Of a stretch of DNA of 64,000 nt, positions 18,408 to 27,593 are shown one piece after another. Origin of the DNA: Rubrivivax gelatinosus (GTDB lineage: Bacteria; Pseudomonadota; Gammaproteobacteria; Burkholderiales; Burkholderiaceae_C); the NCBI RefSeq assembly GCF_016583785.1, contig NZ_NRRU01000007.1, forward strand, positions 1 to 64,000. Reading direction: 5' to 3'. Under the pieces are notes generated by a model. It was not told the DNA's origin, did no database searches, and saw only the letters and a program-made list of their open reading frames with translations. Positions within the stretch are counted from its first letter, which is position 1, and every line of letters begins with the position of its first letter. The translations under genes and the position numbers were made by a program.

Positions 18408-18896
18408 ATGAACCGCCTCGCCACGCTGGCCGCACCGGCTGCGGCCGAAGAAGTCGAAAGCCCCGCGCTGATCGCCGTCGGCGAAGAAGCGCATGAACGC
18501 CTGCGCTACACGCGCACCGAGATCGAAGACTTCGCCCGCCTGTCGGGCGACGCCAACCCGCTGCACCGCGACCGCAAGGCCGCCGAACGCGCGCATTTCG
18601 GCGAGATCATCGCCAGCGGCCAGCAGACGGTGTCGCGGCTGCTGGGGCTGCTGGCCTCGCGCTTCTCGCGTTCCGACGACGGCCTGGCGCGCGAGCTGCT
18701 GGTGCTCAACGTCAACTTCGCGTTCAAGGCGCCGGTCTTCGCCGAGCAGGACCTGCACCTCGTCTGGCGCGTCACCCAGCTCGAGCCCTCGCACCGCGGC
18801 GGCGTCATCGCCCACGTCGACGGCCGCGCCGGCGTCGCCGGCAAGCCCTGCGTGATCGGCCGCGCCACGCTGCGCGTGCGAGCCCCCGGCGGCTGA
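18408..18896 (+). CDS. MaoC-like hot-dog fold protein (enoyl-CoA hydratase family)
   Basis: 162 residues. The MaoC/hydratase-2 block is DFARLSGDANPLHRDRKAAE followed by FGEIIASGQQTVSRLLG, where Asp and His of the D-x-N-P-x-H motif are the usual catalytic pair. Start at 18408 is favoured by AGGAG 10 bp upstream over an ATG at 18327. 137 bp separate it from the thiolase; that gap holds an inverted repeat CCTGGGCT/AGCCCAGG (18341-18377). Substrate unknown. Confidence 0.8.
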   Translation: MNRLATLAAPAAAEEVESPALIAVGEEAHERLRYTRTEIEDFARLSGDANPLHRDRKAAERAHFGEIIASGQQTVSRLLGLLASRFSRSDDGLARELLVLNVNFAFKAPVFAEQDLHLVWRVTQLEPSHRGGVIAHVDGRAGVAGKPCVIGRATLRVRAPGG

Positions 18897-18931
18897 AAGT
18901 CCTTCACCGTGCCGCGCTACAGTGCGGCGAG

Positions 18932-20287
18932 ATGACCGAAGAAGAGGCCCGCCGCGTCGTGCTGATCCAGGCCGCCGAGTCGGCCGGCGAGACAGCGCTG
19001 TGGACGGCCGAAGACCGCGCCTGGGCGACCCGCCTGGCGCTGCAGACCGCCGGCCCCGAGGCGCCGCTCGAAGGTTTCGCCCTCGAACGTGCGCGCCACG
19101 CGCTTGAGCGCCTGCTGCCGCGCGACGCCGCGGCGCGGCGCTGGCTCGAGCGCCGCGGCGGCCACGGCGTCGGGGCGGCGCTGCTGCTGCTCGCGGCCTT
19201 CGTGCTCGGCGCCGTCGTCGACCACCTGGGTTCGTTCCAGCGTGTGGACCTGCTGGCGCCGCCGGTCTGGGCGGTCATCGCCTGGAACCTCGTCGTCTAT
19301 GTCGGACTGCTGCTGCCGCGCCCGGTGGCCGGGCTGCGTGCGCTGCTGGCGCGGCGCTGGCTGGGCGACGGTGCCGGTGTCGGCGCGCTCTGGGCGCGGC
19401 TGGCGCTGCCGCTGTCGGTGGCGCGGGCCACGGCGCTGCTGCACGCGGCGGCGGCGATGCTGGCGCTGGGTGTCGTCGCCGGCATGTACCTGCGCGGGCT
19501 GGTGCTGGACTACCGCGCCGGCTGGCAGAGCACCTTCCTCGACGCGCCCTTCGTGCAGTCGCTGCTGACGGTGCTGCTGGCGCCGGCGTCCTGGGTCACC
19601 GGCATCGCCGTGCCCGAGGTCGCGCCGCTGCGGCTGCAGGCCGGCGCCGCCGCGGCCGCGCCGGCCGCGCCCTGGATCCACCTGTACGCGGCGCTGCTGG
19701 CGCTCGCTGTCGTGCTGCCGCGTGCCGTGCTCGGCGCCGTCGCCGCCTGGCGGGCGCGCTCGCTGGCGCGACGTTTCCCGCTGCCGCTGGCCGAGCCGTA
19801 TTACGAACGCCTGCGCCTGCAGCAGCAGGGCAGCCGTACCCAGGCCCAGGTGCTGCCGTATGCCGCCGGCATCGGCGCGCAGTCGGCGCTGGGGCTGCGC
19901 ACGCTGCTGGCGGCGAGTTTCGGCGACGAGGTCCGGCTGCGCATCGGCGCGCTCACCGCTTTCGGCGACGAGGACGCGGCGAAGGCGCTGCGGCCCGAAG
20001 CCGGCGACACGCTGCGCATCGCCGTCTTCGACTTCGGCGCGACACCCGAGGCCGAGGCCCAAGGCCGCTTCGTCGACACGCTCGGGCGCGAGCTGCCGCT
20101 GCTCGTCGTCGCCGACGAAGCCGCGTTCCGGCGCCGCTTCGGCGGCCTGCCCGAACGCCTGGCGCAGCGCCGCGCCGCCTGGCAGGCGCTGGCCGACGCA
20201 CGCGGCCTGCCGCTGCTGTGCGCCGACCTCGAAGCGCCGGACCTGGCCGCCGCCGAACGGGCGCTGGCACGCGCGCTCGGCCGATGA
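18932..20287 (+). CDS. DUF2868 membrane protein
   Basis: 451 residues of unknown function. Four to five hydrophobic segments in the N-terminal half (for example GAALLLLAAFVLGAVV, AVIAWNLVVYVGLLL) and a soluble C-terminal third. It overlaps the DUF3482 GTPase gene by ATGA; I recall the two as a fixed pair in Betaproteobacteria. A TACAGT hexamer ends 8 bp before the start and no ribosome-binding site is visible, suggesting a leaderless message. Confidence 0.8.
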   Translation: MTEEEARRVVLIQAAESAGETALWTAEDRAWATRLALQTAGPEAPLEGFALERARHALERLLPRDAAARRWLERRGGHGVGAALLLLAAFVLGAVVDHLGSFQRVDLLAPPVWAVIAWNLVVYVGLLLPRPVAGLRALLARRWLGDGAGVGALWARLALPLSVARATALLHAAAAMLALGVVAGMYLRGLVLDYRAGWQSTFLDAPFVQSLLTVLLAPASWVTGIAVPEVAPLRLQAGAAAAAPAAPWIHLYAALLALAVVLPRAVLGAVAAWRARSLARRFPLPLAEPYYERLRLQQQGSRTQAQVLPYAAGIGAQSALGLRTLLAASFGDEVRLRIGALTAFGDEDAAKALRPEAGDTLRIAVFDFGATPEAEAQGRFVDTLGRELPLLVVADEAAFRRRFGGLPERLAQRRAAWQALADARGLPLLCADLEAPDLAAAERALARALGR

Positions 20288-21723
20288 CGACGGTCCGCCT
20301 GTCGCTGGTTTCGCACACCAACGTCGGCAAGACGACGCTGGCGCGCACGCTGCTCGGCCGCGACGTCGGCGAGGTGCGCGACGCGCCCCACGTCACCGAG
20401 TTCGCCGAGATGCACCCGCTGGTGCAGAGCCCCGAAGGCGACGTGCTCGAGCTTTGGGACACGCCGGGTTTCGGCGACACCGTGCGCCTGGTGCGCCGGC
20501 TGCGGCGCGACGGCAGCCCCGTCGGCTGGTTCCTGAGCGAAGTCTGGGACCGCTGGCGCGACCGCCCGTTCTGGGCCACGCAGCAGGCGCTGCGCCACGT
20601 GCGCGACACCAGCGACCTGGTGCTCTACCTCGTCAACGCCGCCGAGTCGCCCGAAGCCGCGGGCTACGTCGCCGCCGAGATGGAACTGCTCGCCTGGCTG
20701 GGCAAGCCGGTGCTGGTGCTGCTGAACCAGCTCGGCGCGCCGCGGGCGCCCGCGGCCGAGGCCGCCGACCTGGAGCTCTGGCGCCGCCATCTGGCGCCGC
20801 AGGCGCAGGTCAAGGGCGTGCTGGCGATGGACGCCTTCGCGCGCTGCTGGGTGCAGGAAGGCGTGCTGCTGCACGCGATCGGCGGCGTGCTTGACGGCGA
20901 GGCCCGCGCCGCCGCCGCTCGCCTGGCCACGGCCTGGGCGGCGCAACGGCTGCAGACCTTCGACGCCGCGGTCGACGAACTCGCCGCCAGCCTGGCGCGC
21001 ACGGCCTGCGCGCGGGCGCCGCTGGGCGAGGGCGGCTGGCTCGCACGCCGGCACGACGCCGACGACGCCCGCCGCGCGCTCGCCGCGATGCTCGACACCG
21101 AGGTGCGCGCCAGCACCGGCCGGCTGCTGGCGCTGCACGGCCTCGACGGCCGCGCCGAGCGCGAGATCCTCGAGCGTGTCGCCGCCCAGGTGGAACTGCA
21201 CGCCCGCATAGGCGAAGGCCGGGCGGCGCTGATGGGCGGCGTGCTCAGCGGCGCGCTCGCCGGGCTCAAGGCCGACCTCGCCAGCGGCGGGCTGACGCTG
21301 GGCGGCGGCATGCTCGCCGGCGGCCTGCTCGGTGCGCTCGGCGCCGCCGGCATCGCCCGCGGGCTCAACGTCGTGCGCGGCACCGACCGCGGTTTCGCCA
21401 GCTGGAGCGCCGAGGCGATGGGCCCGCTGGTCGAGGCCGCGCTGCTGCGCTACCTGGCCGTCGCCCATTTCGGCCGCGGCCGAGGCGAGTGGGCCCAGGG
21501 CGAGGCGCCGCCGCACTGGCGCGTGCTGGTCGCCGAGCTGCTGGCCGCACGCCAGGCCGAACTGGCGGCGCTGTGGGACGGCCGCAGCAGCCGCAGCGAC
21601 AACACCGGCGACGCCGAAGCCCTGGCGCGCGCGCTGCGGGCGCCGCTGGAAGCGGTGCTGCGCGCCGCCCTGCAGCGCCTGTACCCGCAGGCCTGGGCCG
21701 CTGTCGATAATCGCGCGCCATGA
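20284..21723 (+). CDS. DUF3482 GTPase
   Basis: 479 residues. N-terminal G domain: P-loop SHTNVGKTTL (residues 9-18), switch/G3 WDTPGFGD, G4-like LLNQLGAP. The C-terminal half carries a Gly-rich hydrophobic stretch (GGVLSGALAGLKADLASGG and GGGMLAGGLLGALGAAG) that could insert in or associate with the membrane. ATGA overlaps on both sides bind it to DUF2868 and trkA. Probably acts with the DUF2868 protein at the membrane; the process is unknown. Confidence 0.82.
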   Translation: MTTVRLSLVSHTNVGKTTLARTLLGRDVGEVRDAPHVTEFAEMHPLVQSPEGDVLELWDTPGFGDTVRLVRRLRRDGSPVGWFLSEVWDRWRDRPFWATQQALRHVRDTSDLVLYLVNAAESPEAAGYVAAEMELLAWLGKPVLVLLNQLGAPRAPAAEAADLELWRRHLAPQAQVKGVLAMDAFARCWVQEGVLLHAIGGVLDGEARAAAARLATAWAAQRLQTFDAAVDELAASLARTACARAPLGEGGWLARRHDADDARRALAAMLDTEVRASTGRLLALHGLDGRAEREILERVAAQVELHARIGEGRAALMGGVLSGALAGLKADLASGGLTLGGGMLAGGLLGALGAAGIARGLNVVRGTDRGFASWSAEAMGPLVEAALLRYLAVAHFGRGRGEWAQGEAPPHWRVLVAELLAARQAELAALWDGRSSRSDNTGDAEALARALRAPLEAVLRAALQRLYPQAWAAVDNRAP

Positions 21724-23141
21724 AGATCCTGATCCTCGGCGCCGGCCGTGTCGGGCAGAGCGTCGCGGCGAGCCTGCTGTCCGAGCGCAACGACATCACG
21801 ATCATCGACACCGACCCGATCCGGCTGCGCGAACTGCAGGACCGCATGGACCTGCGCGGCGTCGTCGGCAACGGCATCCAGCCCAGCGTGCTGCGCGCCG
21901 CCGGCATCGAGGACGCCGACATGCTGATCTCGTGCGCGCCGCTGGACGAGACCAACCTCGTCGCCTGCAAGGTCGCGCACGACGCCTTCCGCGTGCCGAC
22001 GACGATCGCGCGGCTGCGCAGCCCCGAGTTCGTCGACGGCAACCCGCTGCTCGGCACCGAGGGCGGCTTCGCCGTCAACCAAGTGATCTGCCCCGAGCAG
22101 AGCGTCACCGCCTACATCCGCAAGCTGATCGAGTACCCCGAGGCGCTGCAGGTGCTGGAGTTCGCCGACGGGCTTGTCAGCCTCATCGCGGTGCGCGCCG
22201 GCCCCGGCGCGCCGCTGGTGCGGCGCACGCTGGCCGAGATCCCGCAGCTGGTGCCGGGCGCGGCTATGCGCATCGTCGCCGTCTACCGCGGCGACAAGGT
22301 CGTCGACGACCTGGACGGCGCCACCCGCATCGATCCCGGCGACGAGGTCTTCGTGCTCGCGGCCACCGCCGACATCCGCCAGGTGCTGCACGCGCTGGCG
22401 CCGCGCGTCGATCCGGTGCGCCGGCTGATGATCGGCGGCGGCGGCAAGGTCGGGCTGCGGCTGGCGCGCGAGATGCAGGCCAGCCACCGCATCAAGCTCA
22501 TCGAGCGCAACCGGCTGCGCTGCGAGTACCTCGCCACCGAACTGCCGGCGCCGCTGCTGGTGCTCAATGGCGACATCACCGACGAGGAGCTGCTCGAGGA
22601 CGAAGGCGTGCGCGACATGGACCTGTTCCTCGCGCTCACCGACGACGACGAGGACAACATCATGGCCTGCCTGCTGGCCAAGCGGCTGGGCGCACGGCGC
22701 GTGTTCTCGCTGATCAACCGCCAGGCCTACGCCGACCTGGTGCAGGGCGGGCAGATCGACATCGCGATCTCGCCGGCGCAGACCGTCATCGGCGAGCTGC
22801 TGGCCTACGTGCGCCGCGGCGACGTCGAGGCCGTGCACAGCCTGCGCCACGGCGCCGCCGAGGCGCTGGAAGGCGTGGTGCGCGGCGACCGCAAGACCTG
22901 CCGCATGGCCGGGCGGCGCATCGACGAGATCCCGCTGCCGGCCGGGGCCCAGGTCGGCGCCATCGTGCGCGGGCTGCAGGACGCCGAGGGCCGGCGCCAG
23001 CGCGCACGCGCCGAGGTGCTGATCGCGCACCACGACACCGTCATCGAGACCGGCGACCACGTCATCGTCTTCGTGCCGACCAAACGCCTGCTGCGCGAGG
23101 TCGAGCGCCTGTTCCAGGTGTCGGCCACCTTCTTCTTCTGA
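21720..23141 (+). CDS. trkA: Trk potassium uptake regulator TrkA
   Basis: 473 residues with two RCK modules. Rossmann loops: LGAGRVGQSV at the N-terminus and IGGGGKVGLRLAREM in the middle (about residue 240), each followed by a TrkA-C region. It forms the NAD/nucleotide-gated cytoplasmic ring on TrkH. Starts inside the DUF3482 stop (ATGA); trkH follows 8 bp after its stop. Confidence 0.95.
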   Translation: MKILILGAGRVGQSVAASLLSERNDITIIDTDPIRLRELQDRMDLRGVVGNGIQPSVLRAAGIEDADMLISCAPLDETNLVACKVAHDAFRVPTTIARLRSPEFVDGNPLLGTEGGFAVNQVICPEQSVTAYIRKLIEYPEALQVLEFADGLVSLIAVRAGPGAPLVRRTLAEIPQLVPGAAMRIVAVYRGDKVVDDLDGATRIDPGDEVFVLAATADIRQVLHALAPRVDPVRRLMIGGGGKVGLRLAREMQASHRIKLIERNRLRCEYLATELPAPLLVLNGDITDEELLEDEGVRDMDLFLALTDDDEDNIMACLLAKRLGARRVFSLINRQAYADLVQGGQIDIAISPAQTVIGELLAYVRRGDVEAVHSLRHGAAEALEGVVRGDRKTCRMAGRRIDEIPLPAGAQVGAIVRGLQDAEGRRQRARAEVLIAHHDTVIETGDHVIVFVPTKRLLREVERLFQVSATFFF

Positions 23142-23149
23142 CGCCGACG

Positions 23150-24604
23150 ATGGGCGCACTCGCCGTCGTCGCGATGATCGGCCGCATGGTGGCGATGTTC
23201 TCGCTGCTGATGCTGGTGCCGCTGGCCTGGGCGGTGTTCGCCGGCGAGCCGGTCGTCGACGCGCTGGTCAAGGCGGTGGCGACGAGTTTTGCCGTCGGTG
23301 TCGCCGCCAGCCTGATGACGCGGCGCTTCCGGCGCGAGCTGCAGCCGCGCGACGGCTTCCTGCTCGTGGGCCTGACCTGGTCGGTGCTGCCGGCCTTTGG
23401 CGCGCTGCCGCTGTGGCTGATGCTGCCGGGGGTGTCGGTGACGGACGCCTATTTCGAGGCCGTGTCTGCGCTGACGGCCTCGGGCGCGACGGTCTTCACC
23501 GGCCTGGATGCAATGCCCGGCGCGGTGCACGTCTGGCGCTGCCTGATGACCTGGGTCGGCGGCCTGGGCATCATCGTGCTGGCGGTGGCCATCCTGCCGC
23601 TGCTGGGCATCGGCGGCTCGCAGCTGTTCCGTGCCGAGGTCACCGGGCCGATGAAGGACAGCAAGCTGACGCCGCGCATCGCCGACACCGCGCGTGCGAT
23701 CTGGGGCGTCTACGTGCTGATGTCGCTGGCCTGCGCGCTCGCCTACCGCGGCGCCGGCATGAGCTGGTTCGACGCCTTCGTGCACACCGGCTCGACCGTC
23801 AGCCTGGGCGGGTTTTCGTCCTACGACGCCAGCTTCGGCCACTGGGACTCGCCGGCGATCGAGGCCGTGGCCATCGTCTTCATGATGCTGTCGGGCGTGA
23901 ACCTGACGCTGTACTACGTGGTCTGGCGCGAACGTTCGCCGGCGCCGCTGTGGCGCAACGTCGAGGCGCGCGCCTTCTACCTCGTCGTCGGCGCCAGCGT
24001 GCTGCTGATCGCGGCCTACCTGTGGACGGCCGGCGGCTACGACAGCTTCCTGCGCGCGCTGCGGCACTCGGCCTTTCACGTCGTCTCGGTGGCGACGACC
24101 GCCGGCTACGCGACCTACGACTACGCGCAGTGGCCGCTGTTCGCGTCGCTGTGGATCATCCTGCTCGGCTGCTTCGCCACCTGCGCCGGCTCCACCGGCG
24201 GCGGCATCAAGATGGTCCGGCTGATCCTGCTGCTCAAGCAGGCGCGCCACGAGTTCGTGCGCATCATCCACCCGAACGTCGTCAACCCGGTGGTGCTCAA
24301 CGGCCAGGCCATCGGCGACCGCGTGATGCAGAACGTCATCGGCTACATGATGACCTACGGCGCAGTGCTGGTCGGGCTGACGATGGCGATGCTGTTCACC
24401 GGTCTCGACGCGGTCACCGCCTTCACCGCGGTGCTGGCCTGCGTCAACAACATCGGCCCCGGCCTGGGCGAGGTCGGCCCTGCGGTCAACTACGGTGGGC
24501 TCAGCGACGTGCAGACCTGGATCTGCGCGTTCGCGATGCTGGTCGGTCGGCTGGAGCTGCTGGCCGTGCTCGTGCTCTTCATGCCCGCCTTCTGGCGAGA
24601 CTGA
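23150..24604 (+). CDS. trkH: Trk potassium channel subunit TrkH
   Basis: 484 residues, membrane pore of the Trk system. The four selectivity-filter regions are recognizable: SGATVFTGLD, TGSTVSLGGFS, TTAGYATYDY and NNIGPGLGEVGP. Immediately downstream of trkA, and followed by a perfect hairpin. Confidence 0.95.
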   Translation: MGALAVVAMIGRMVAMFSLLMLVPLAWAVFAGEPVVDALVKAVATSFAVGVAASLMTRRFRRELQPRDGFLLVGLTWSVLPAFGALPLWLMLPGVSVTDAYFEAVSALTASGATVFTGLDAMPGAVHVWRCLMTWVGGLGIIVLAVAILPLLGIGGSQLFRAEVTGPMKDSKLTPRIADTARAIWGVYVLMSLACALAYRGAGMSWFDAFVHTGSTVSLGGFSSYDASFGHWDSPAIEAVAIVFMMLSGVNLTLYYVVWRERSPAPLWRNVEARAFYLVVGASVLLIAAYLWTAGGYDSFLRALRHSAFHVVSVATTAGYATYDYAQWPLFASLWIILLGCFATCAGSTGGGIKMVRLILLLKQARHEFVRIIHPNVVNPVVLNGQAIGDRVMQNVIGYMMTYGAVLVGLTMAMLFTGLDAVTAFTAVLACVNNIGPGLGEVGPAVNYGGLSDVQTWICAFAMLVGRLELLAVLVLFMPAFWRD

Positions 24605-24607
24605 GTG

Positions 24608-24638
24608 TGAGCCCCGGCCGCCTGGCGGCCGGGGCTCA
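24608..24638. terminator. Bidirectional hairpin between trkH and the convergent membrane gene
   Basis: Perfect palindrome with 15-bp arms (TGAGCCCCGGCCGCC / GGCGGCCGGGGCTCA) around one central T. The stop codon of the convergent gene (24636-24638) is built into the right arm. There is no U-run, so termination would be atypical; it may also protect 3' ends. Confidence 0.6.
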
Positions 24639-25256
24639 ACTCTTCGGCAAATAGAGCCGGTCGGTATAGGTCGCGAGCCACTCCGGGCGGAACGCGACGA
24701 AGATCGCCACCAGGATGCCGGCGAGCCAGGCGTCGCCCCAGGCGGCGAGCCAGCGTGCGAGCGCGAGGTCGTCGTCGCCCAGGCCGCCGGGTGTCGGGTG
24801 CAGCAGCGCGGCCAGCGTGCCGGCCAGCGCGCCGGCGATCGCGGTGGCGAAGAAGCCGCGGCCCAGGATGTAGACAAACAGGTGCTGCGGCAGCCAGCGC
24901 CGCAGCGCCGCACCCAGCCCCATCGCCAGCGTCGCCGGCACCAGCCCGAGCCAGACCAGGCGTTCGATGCCGGCCTGCGCGCCCAGGTCGCCGGCCAGCG
25001 CCGTCACCAGCGCCACCGGCAGCAGCGCCAGCACCGCCAGCGGCCAGCCCATCATCAGCATCAGCAGGCAGGCGCCCGACAGCGGCTGCGCCACCGCACT
25101 TTCGGCATAACGGTCGGCGCCCCACATCACCGGCAGCACCGCCGCCCAGGCCAGCCAGGGCCAGGGCGGGCCGCCGGGGCCGACACCGCGCCAGGGGCGC
25201 ATCGTCAGCGCCGCGGCCACGGCGACGAAGGCGAACAAGGCTTCCAACCACACCAT
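24636..25256 (-). CDS. CbiM/ECF-permease-like integral membrane protein (COG3235 type)
   Basis: 206 residues, about six membrane helices, almost no soluble parts. The C-terminus ([20 protein letters not shown] and [15 protein letters not shown]) resembles the energy-coupling-factor/cobalt-type permease group annotated as COG3235, from memory. No ATPase or other ECF component is adjacent. Substrate unknown. Confidence 0.65.
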   Translation of the reverse strand: MVWLEALFAFVAVAAALTMRPWRGVGPGGPPWPWLAWAAVLPVMWGADRYAESAVAQPLSGACLLMLMMGWPLAVLALLPVALVTALAGDLGAQAGIERLVWLGLVPATLAMGLGAALRRWLPQHLFVYILGRGFFATAIAGALAGTLAALLHPTPGGLGDDDLALARWLAAWGDAWLAGILVAIFVAFRPEWLATYTDRLYLPKS

Positions 25257-25382
25257 CGGACCATCCTAAGGCCGTTGCCGATGGACGGGTTTGGGCGCTG
25301 CGAATAGCGTCGGCGGCGTCCGGCCATGACGGCCGCCGCTACGGGCCGGCCCTGAGGCGCGGCCCGGGTGCCGCAGGCAGAA

Positions 25383-25404
25383 TTGACGTTAACGTAAACG
25401 TAAA
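25383..25404. promoter_or_regulatory. LiuR operator upstream of liuB
   Basis: Near-perfect palindrome TTGACGTTAAC / GTAAACGTAAA (9 of 11 positions paired), 34 bp before the liuB start. Same family as the sites at liuR and liuA. Confidence 0.85.
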
Positions 25405-25438
25405 GCGGCCGCACCAGATGGCCGACAGGAGACACGCC

Positions 25439-27049
25439 GTGCCGGTGCTGAGGTCGCTGCTCGATCCACGTTCCGACGAGTTCCAGGCGAGCACCCTGGC
25501 GATGCGCCAGCTCGTCGGCGACCTGAACGCCCAGCTCGCGCGCATCGCCGAAGGCGGCGGCGAGGCCGCGCGGGCGAAACACGCCGCGCGCGGCAAGCTG
25601 CTGCCGCGCGAGCGCGTCGAGATGCTGCTCGACCCGGACACGCCTTTTCTAGAGATCGGCGCGCTCGCCGGCCTCGGGCTGTACGACGGCGCCGCTCCCG
25701 GCGGCGGGCTGATCGCCGGCATCGGCCGCGTCAGCGGCGTCGAGTGCATGGTCGTCTGCAACGACGCCACCGTGAAAGGCGGCACCTACTACCCCGTCAC
25801 GGTGAAGAAGCACCTGCGTGCGCAGGAGGTGGCGCAGGAGAACCGGCTGCCCTGCCTCTACCTGGTCGATTCCGGCGGCGCCAACCTGCCCAACCAGGAC
25901 GAGGTCTTTCCCGACCGCGAGCACTTCGGCCGCATCTTCTACAACCAGGCGCAGATGTCGGCACTGGGCATCCCGCAGATCGCCGTCGTGATGGGCTCCT
26001 GCACCGCCGGCGGCGCCTACGTGCCGGCGATGAGCGACGAGACCATCATCGTGCGCAACCAGGGCACGATCTTCCTCGGCGGCCCGCCGCTGGTGAAGGC
26101 CGCCACCGGCGAAGTCGTCAGCGCCGAGGACCTGGGCGGCGGCGACGTGCACACGCGGCTGTCGGGTGTCGCCGACCACCTGGCCGAGAACGACCTGCAC
26201 GCGCTCGCGATCGCTCGCGCCATCGTCGCCGGCCTGAACCGCAACAAACCGCAGCCGCTGCGCCTGCAGCCGCCGCGCCCGCCGCTGTACGACCCGGCCG
26301 AGCTGCACGGCGTGATCCCGACCGACGCGCGCAAACCCTTCGACGTGCACGAGGTCATCGCCCGCCTCGTCGACGGCTCCGAGTTCGACGAGTTCAAGGC
26401 GCGCTACGGCGCGACGCTGGTCACCGGCTTCGCCCACATCGAGGGCATGCCGGTGGGCATCGTCGCCAACAACGGCGTGCTGTTCTCCGAGAGCGCGACC
26501 AAGGGCGCGCACTTCATCGAGCTGTGCTGCCAGCGCCGCGTGCCGCTGGTCTTCCTGCAGAACATCACCGGCTTCATGGTCGGCCGCAAGGTCGAGGCCG
26601 AAGGCATTGCCAAACACGGCGCGAAGATGGTGACGGCGGTCGCCACCGCGACGGTGCCCAAGTTCACGGTGATCATCGGCGGCAGCTTCGGCGCCGGCAA
26701 CTACGGCATGTGCGGCCGCGCCTACGGCCCGCGCCTGCTCTGGATGTGGCCCAACGCACGCATCGGCGTGATGGGCGGCGAGCAGGCCGCCAGCGTGCTG
26801 GCCACCGTGCGCCGCGACGCCATCGAGGCCAAGGGCGGCCAGTGGCCGGCCGAAGACGAGGCGGCGTTCAAGCAGCCCATCCTCGAGCAGTTCGCGCGCC
26901 AGGCGCACCCGTACTACGCCAGCGCCCGGCTCTGGGACGACGGCATCATCGACCCGGCCGACACGCGCCGCGTGCTCGCGCTGGCCTTGTCGGCGAGCCT
27001 GAACGCGCCGATTCCCGAGACGCCGCGTTTCGGCGTCTTCCGCATGTGA
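25439..27049 (+). CDS. liuB: Methylcrotonyl-CoA carboxylase, carboxyltransferase (beta) subunit
   Basis: 536 residues; transfers CO2 from carboxybiotin on LiuD to 3-methylcrotonyl-CoA. A GTG start at 25439 is chosen because AGGAG lies 7 bp upstream and the protein then opens [15 protein letters not shown] as in the family; an ATG at 25418 would add 7 residues. Carboxyltransferase blocks: [51 protein letters not shown] and [13 protein letters not shown]. Confidence 0.96.
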   Translation: MPVLRSLLDPRSDEFQASTLAMRQLVGDLNAQLARIAEGGGEAARAKHAARGKLLPRERVEMLLDPDTPFLEIGALAGLGLYDGAAPGGGLIAGIGRVSGVECMVVCNDATVKGGTYYPVTVKKHLRAQEVAQENRLPCLYLVDSGGANLPNQDEVFPDREHFGRIFYNQAQMSALGIPQIAVVMGSCTAGGAYVPAMSDETIIVRNQGTIFLGGPPLVKAATGEVVSAEDLGGGDVHTRLSGVADHLAENDLHALAIARAIVAGLNRNKPQPLRLQPPRPPLYDPAELHGVIPTDARKPFDVHEVIARLVDGSEFDEFKARYGATLVTGFAHIEGMPVGIVANNGVLFSESATKGAHFIELCCQRRVPLVFLQNITGFMVGRKVEAEGIAKHGAKMVTAVATATVPKFTVIIGGSFGAGNYGMCGRAYGPRLLWMWPNARIGVMGGEQAASVLATVRRDAIEAKGGQWPAEDEAAFKQPILEQFARQAHPYYASARLWDDGIIDPADTRRVLALALSASLNAPIPETPRFGVFRM

Positions 27050-27053
27050 AGCC

Positions 27054-27593
27054 ATGACGACTCCCGACACCGGCCGCGACGCACTGCATGAACACCTGCG
27101 CCTGCTCGCGCGCTACAACGTCTGGGCGACGCGGCGGCTGCTGGACGCCGTCGACGCCGTGCCCGACGCCGACTACCGCCGCGACCTGGGCCTGTTCTTC
27201 CGCAGCATGCACGGCACGCTGAACCACCTGCTGGTCGCCGAGCACCGGCTGTGGTCGGCCCGTTTCACCGACGGCACGACGCCGGCGCTGCGGCTGGACG
27301 AGGAGCTGGAGCGCGACCGCGTGCGGCTGCGCCAGCGCCTGATCGAGGGCGCCGAGGCCTGGCTGCCGCGCATCGCCGGCTGGAGCCCGGAGCGCCTGGG
27401 CGGGCGCATCGAATACCTGCGCCTGGCGGGCGGCACGGTGTCGCTGCCGTTCGCGGCGACGCTGGCGCACGTCTTCAACCACGGCACCCACCACCGCGGC
27501 CAGATCAGCGGCGCGCTGACCGCCCTGGGCTCGCCGGCGCCCGAACTTGACCTCGTCCAGATGCTGCAGGCCGAAGCCGCGGGGGCGGCATGA
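27054..27593 (+). CDS. DinB-family protein
   Basis: 179 residues, four-helix DinB/YfiT fold with a metal site of spaced histidines (GTLNHLLVAEHRLW and HVFNHGTHHRGQI). Such proteins are often thiol-dependent enzymes of unknown substrate. It is embedded in the liu operon 4 bp after liuB and overlaps liuC by ATGA, so it is co-expressed with leucine catabolism. Confidence 0.85.
   Translation: MTTPDTGRDALHEHLRLLARYNVWATRRLLDAVDAVPDADYRRDLGLFFRSMHGTLNHLLVAEHRLWSARFTDGTTPALRLDEELERDRVRLRQRLIEGAEAWLPRIAGWSPERLGGRIEYLRLAGGTVSLPFAATLAHVFNHGTHHRGQISGALTALGSPAPELDLVQMLQAEAAGAA

Noticed and set aside
24636..25256. Complete ECF or cobalt transporter locus
   Set aside because: Only a membrane protein is present; no ATPase, CbiQ-like subunit or cobalamin gene is adjacent.
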